Source of the DNA: Ga0077554 sp046590885
GTDB taxonomy: Bacteria; Pseudomonadota; Gammaproteobacteria; Ga0077554; Ga007554
DNA: 6,315 bases
Assembly: GCA_046590885.1 (NCBI GenBank)
Contig: JBKJTS010000190.1
Span: 1-6,315 of the forward strand
Reading direction: 5' to 3'
The notes below the pieces were generated by a model that saw nothing but the letters and a program-made list of their open reading frames with translations, made no database searches and was not told the origin of the DNA. This document shows, in pieces, positions 5,866-6,315 of the stretch; position 1 is the stretch's first letter; each line of letters starts with the position of its first letter. The position numbers were made by a program, and so were the translations under genes.

Positions 5866-6315
5866 ATGCGTGCTCTTATTTCTTTAATTTTTCTCGTTGC
5901 TGGTGTAGGTGGAATCGTGGGCTGCGGCAATTTCCAGCCATCTCCGGAAGCAAATATCTTAGACGCCTCTACCCAATCTTTGACCGCCTGTCAAAAAGCC
6001 GACCTTATGTGGAATGACAAAATCATTCCCGCTATTTATAGTGAGCTGCCAGCCCTCACCGCCCCTGGAGTCGGGGATCTTTTCAAGCTTGCGCAGACCC
6101 GCTTCACGATCAGGTCGTTAACCAACGATAGCGATGAACTCGACATGGGCCGCCGCAAGCTCGTCCACGCCTGGGGAGCCGTGGCTCGTTTCCGTTTCGT
6201 CTCCAGCAAGGCCGCCAATGGCTATACCGGAATTTATGAAAGGGGTGCTGAATGCGTCATTGGCCGCTTGTCCATGGCGACCAAACCCACTAAAAAGAAC
6301 ACTGTGCCAGGGCTG
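5866..6315 (+). CDS. Putative lipoprotein with catalase-like motifs, 3' end cut off
   Basis: The first 150 residues of a rightward gene that continues past the window. A signal peptide with a hydrophobic core (residues 3-19) ends in the lipobox IVGC, so Cys20 would be lipidated. Gly at +2 rather than Asp suggests outer-membrane sorting. The mature part contains RKLVHAWGAVARFRF (97-111) and, after YTGIYERGAE (120-129), IGRLSMAT (132-139) and VPGL (147-150). VHAxG followed some 30-40 residues later by an R-[FL]-S-x-A/V strand is the order found at the haem site of catalases, where that His is catalytic; here it would be His101. The resemblance is from memory and partial, so a catalase-fold or haem role is inferred and a plain hypothetical lipoprotein remains possible. 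The ATG has GGAG seven bases upstream. It is divergent from the operon and probably has its own promoter. Confidence 0.75.
   Translation, partial: MRALISLIFLVAGVGGIVGCGNFQPSPEANILDASTQSLTACQKADLMWNDKIIPAIYSELPALTAPGVGDLFKLAQTRFTIRSLTNDSDELDMGRRKLVHAWGAVARFRFVSSKAANGYTGIYERGAECVIGRLSMATKPTKKNTVPGL

Noticed and set aside
5555..5887. Rightward open frame across the intergenic region (ATG at 5555, or at 5669 with a possible AAGG site)
   Set aside because: The product has no recognisable domain or plausible composition, and it overlaps the better-supported lipoprotein start in another frame. A short leader peptide from 5669 cannot be excluded.

Overview
The window looks like the chromosome of a Gram-negative proteobacterium. 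It carries an E. coli-type glucokinase, a DevB-type 6-phosphogluconolactonase, a proteobacterial integral-membrane diacylglycerol kinase, an LssY-type DedA/PAP2 membrane protein, and a lipoprotein with a type II signal peptide. Gamma- or betaproteobacteria fit best; the sequence alone does not let me name a genus. No rRNA, tRNA, CRISPR array, insertion sequence or phage gene was seen.

Positions 1-5528 are one leftward (minus-strand) gene train, in transcription order: a large membrane protein with DedA, PAP2-like and LssY C-terminal regions (5528-3354); dgkA, which overlaps it by four bases (ATGA); an HDOD-GAF signalling protein (2969-1362); pgl (1349-549); and glk (539 to beyond the left edge). 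Gaps are -4, 31, 12 and 9 bases with no terminator, so a single operon is likely. The first two genes concern membrane lipids or lipid carriers. The last two feed glucose into the oxidative pentose phosphate or Entner-Doudoroff route: Glk makes glucose 6-phosphate, and Pgl hydrolyses the lactone formed by glucose-6-phosphate dehydrogenase, whose gene is not in this window. The HDOD-GAF protein sits between the two groups and may link signalling to either.

Positions 5529-5865 are an intergenic region between divergent genes. It holds a TATAAT element so close to the DedA-PAP2-LssY start that the message could be leaderless, a weak rightward promoter candidate, and two potential hairpins in the rightward leader. 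At 5866 a rightward gene begins. It encodes a lipoprotein whose mature part has motifs resembling the catalase fold, and it runs off the right edge.

The points most worth a second look are: the PAP2 region has lost essentially all catalytic residues; a perfect 14-bp inverted repeat lies in the start of pgl, each arm holding a near-consensus DnaA box; the leading gene has no Shine-Dalgarno sequence; and the lipoprotein may be a catalase-like haem protein. No clearly new multi-gene defence or mobile system is visible.
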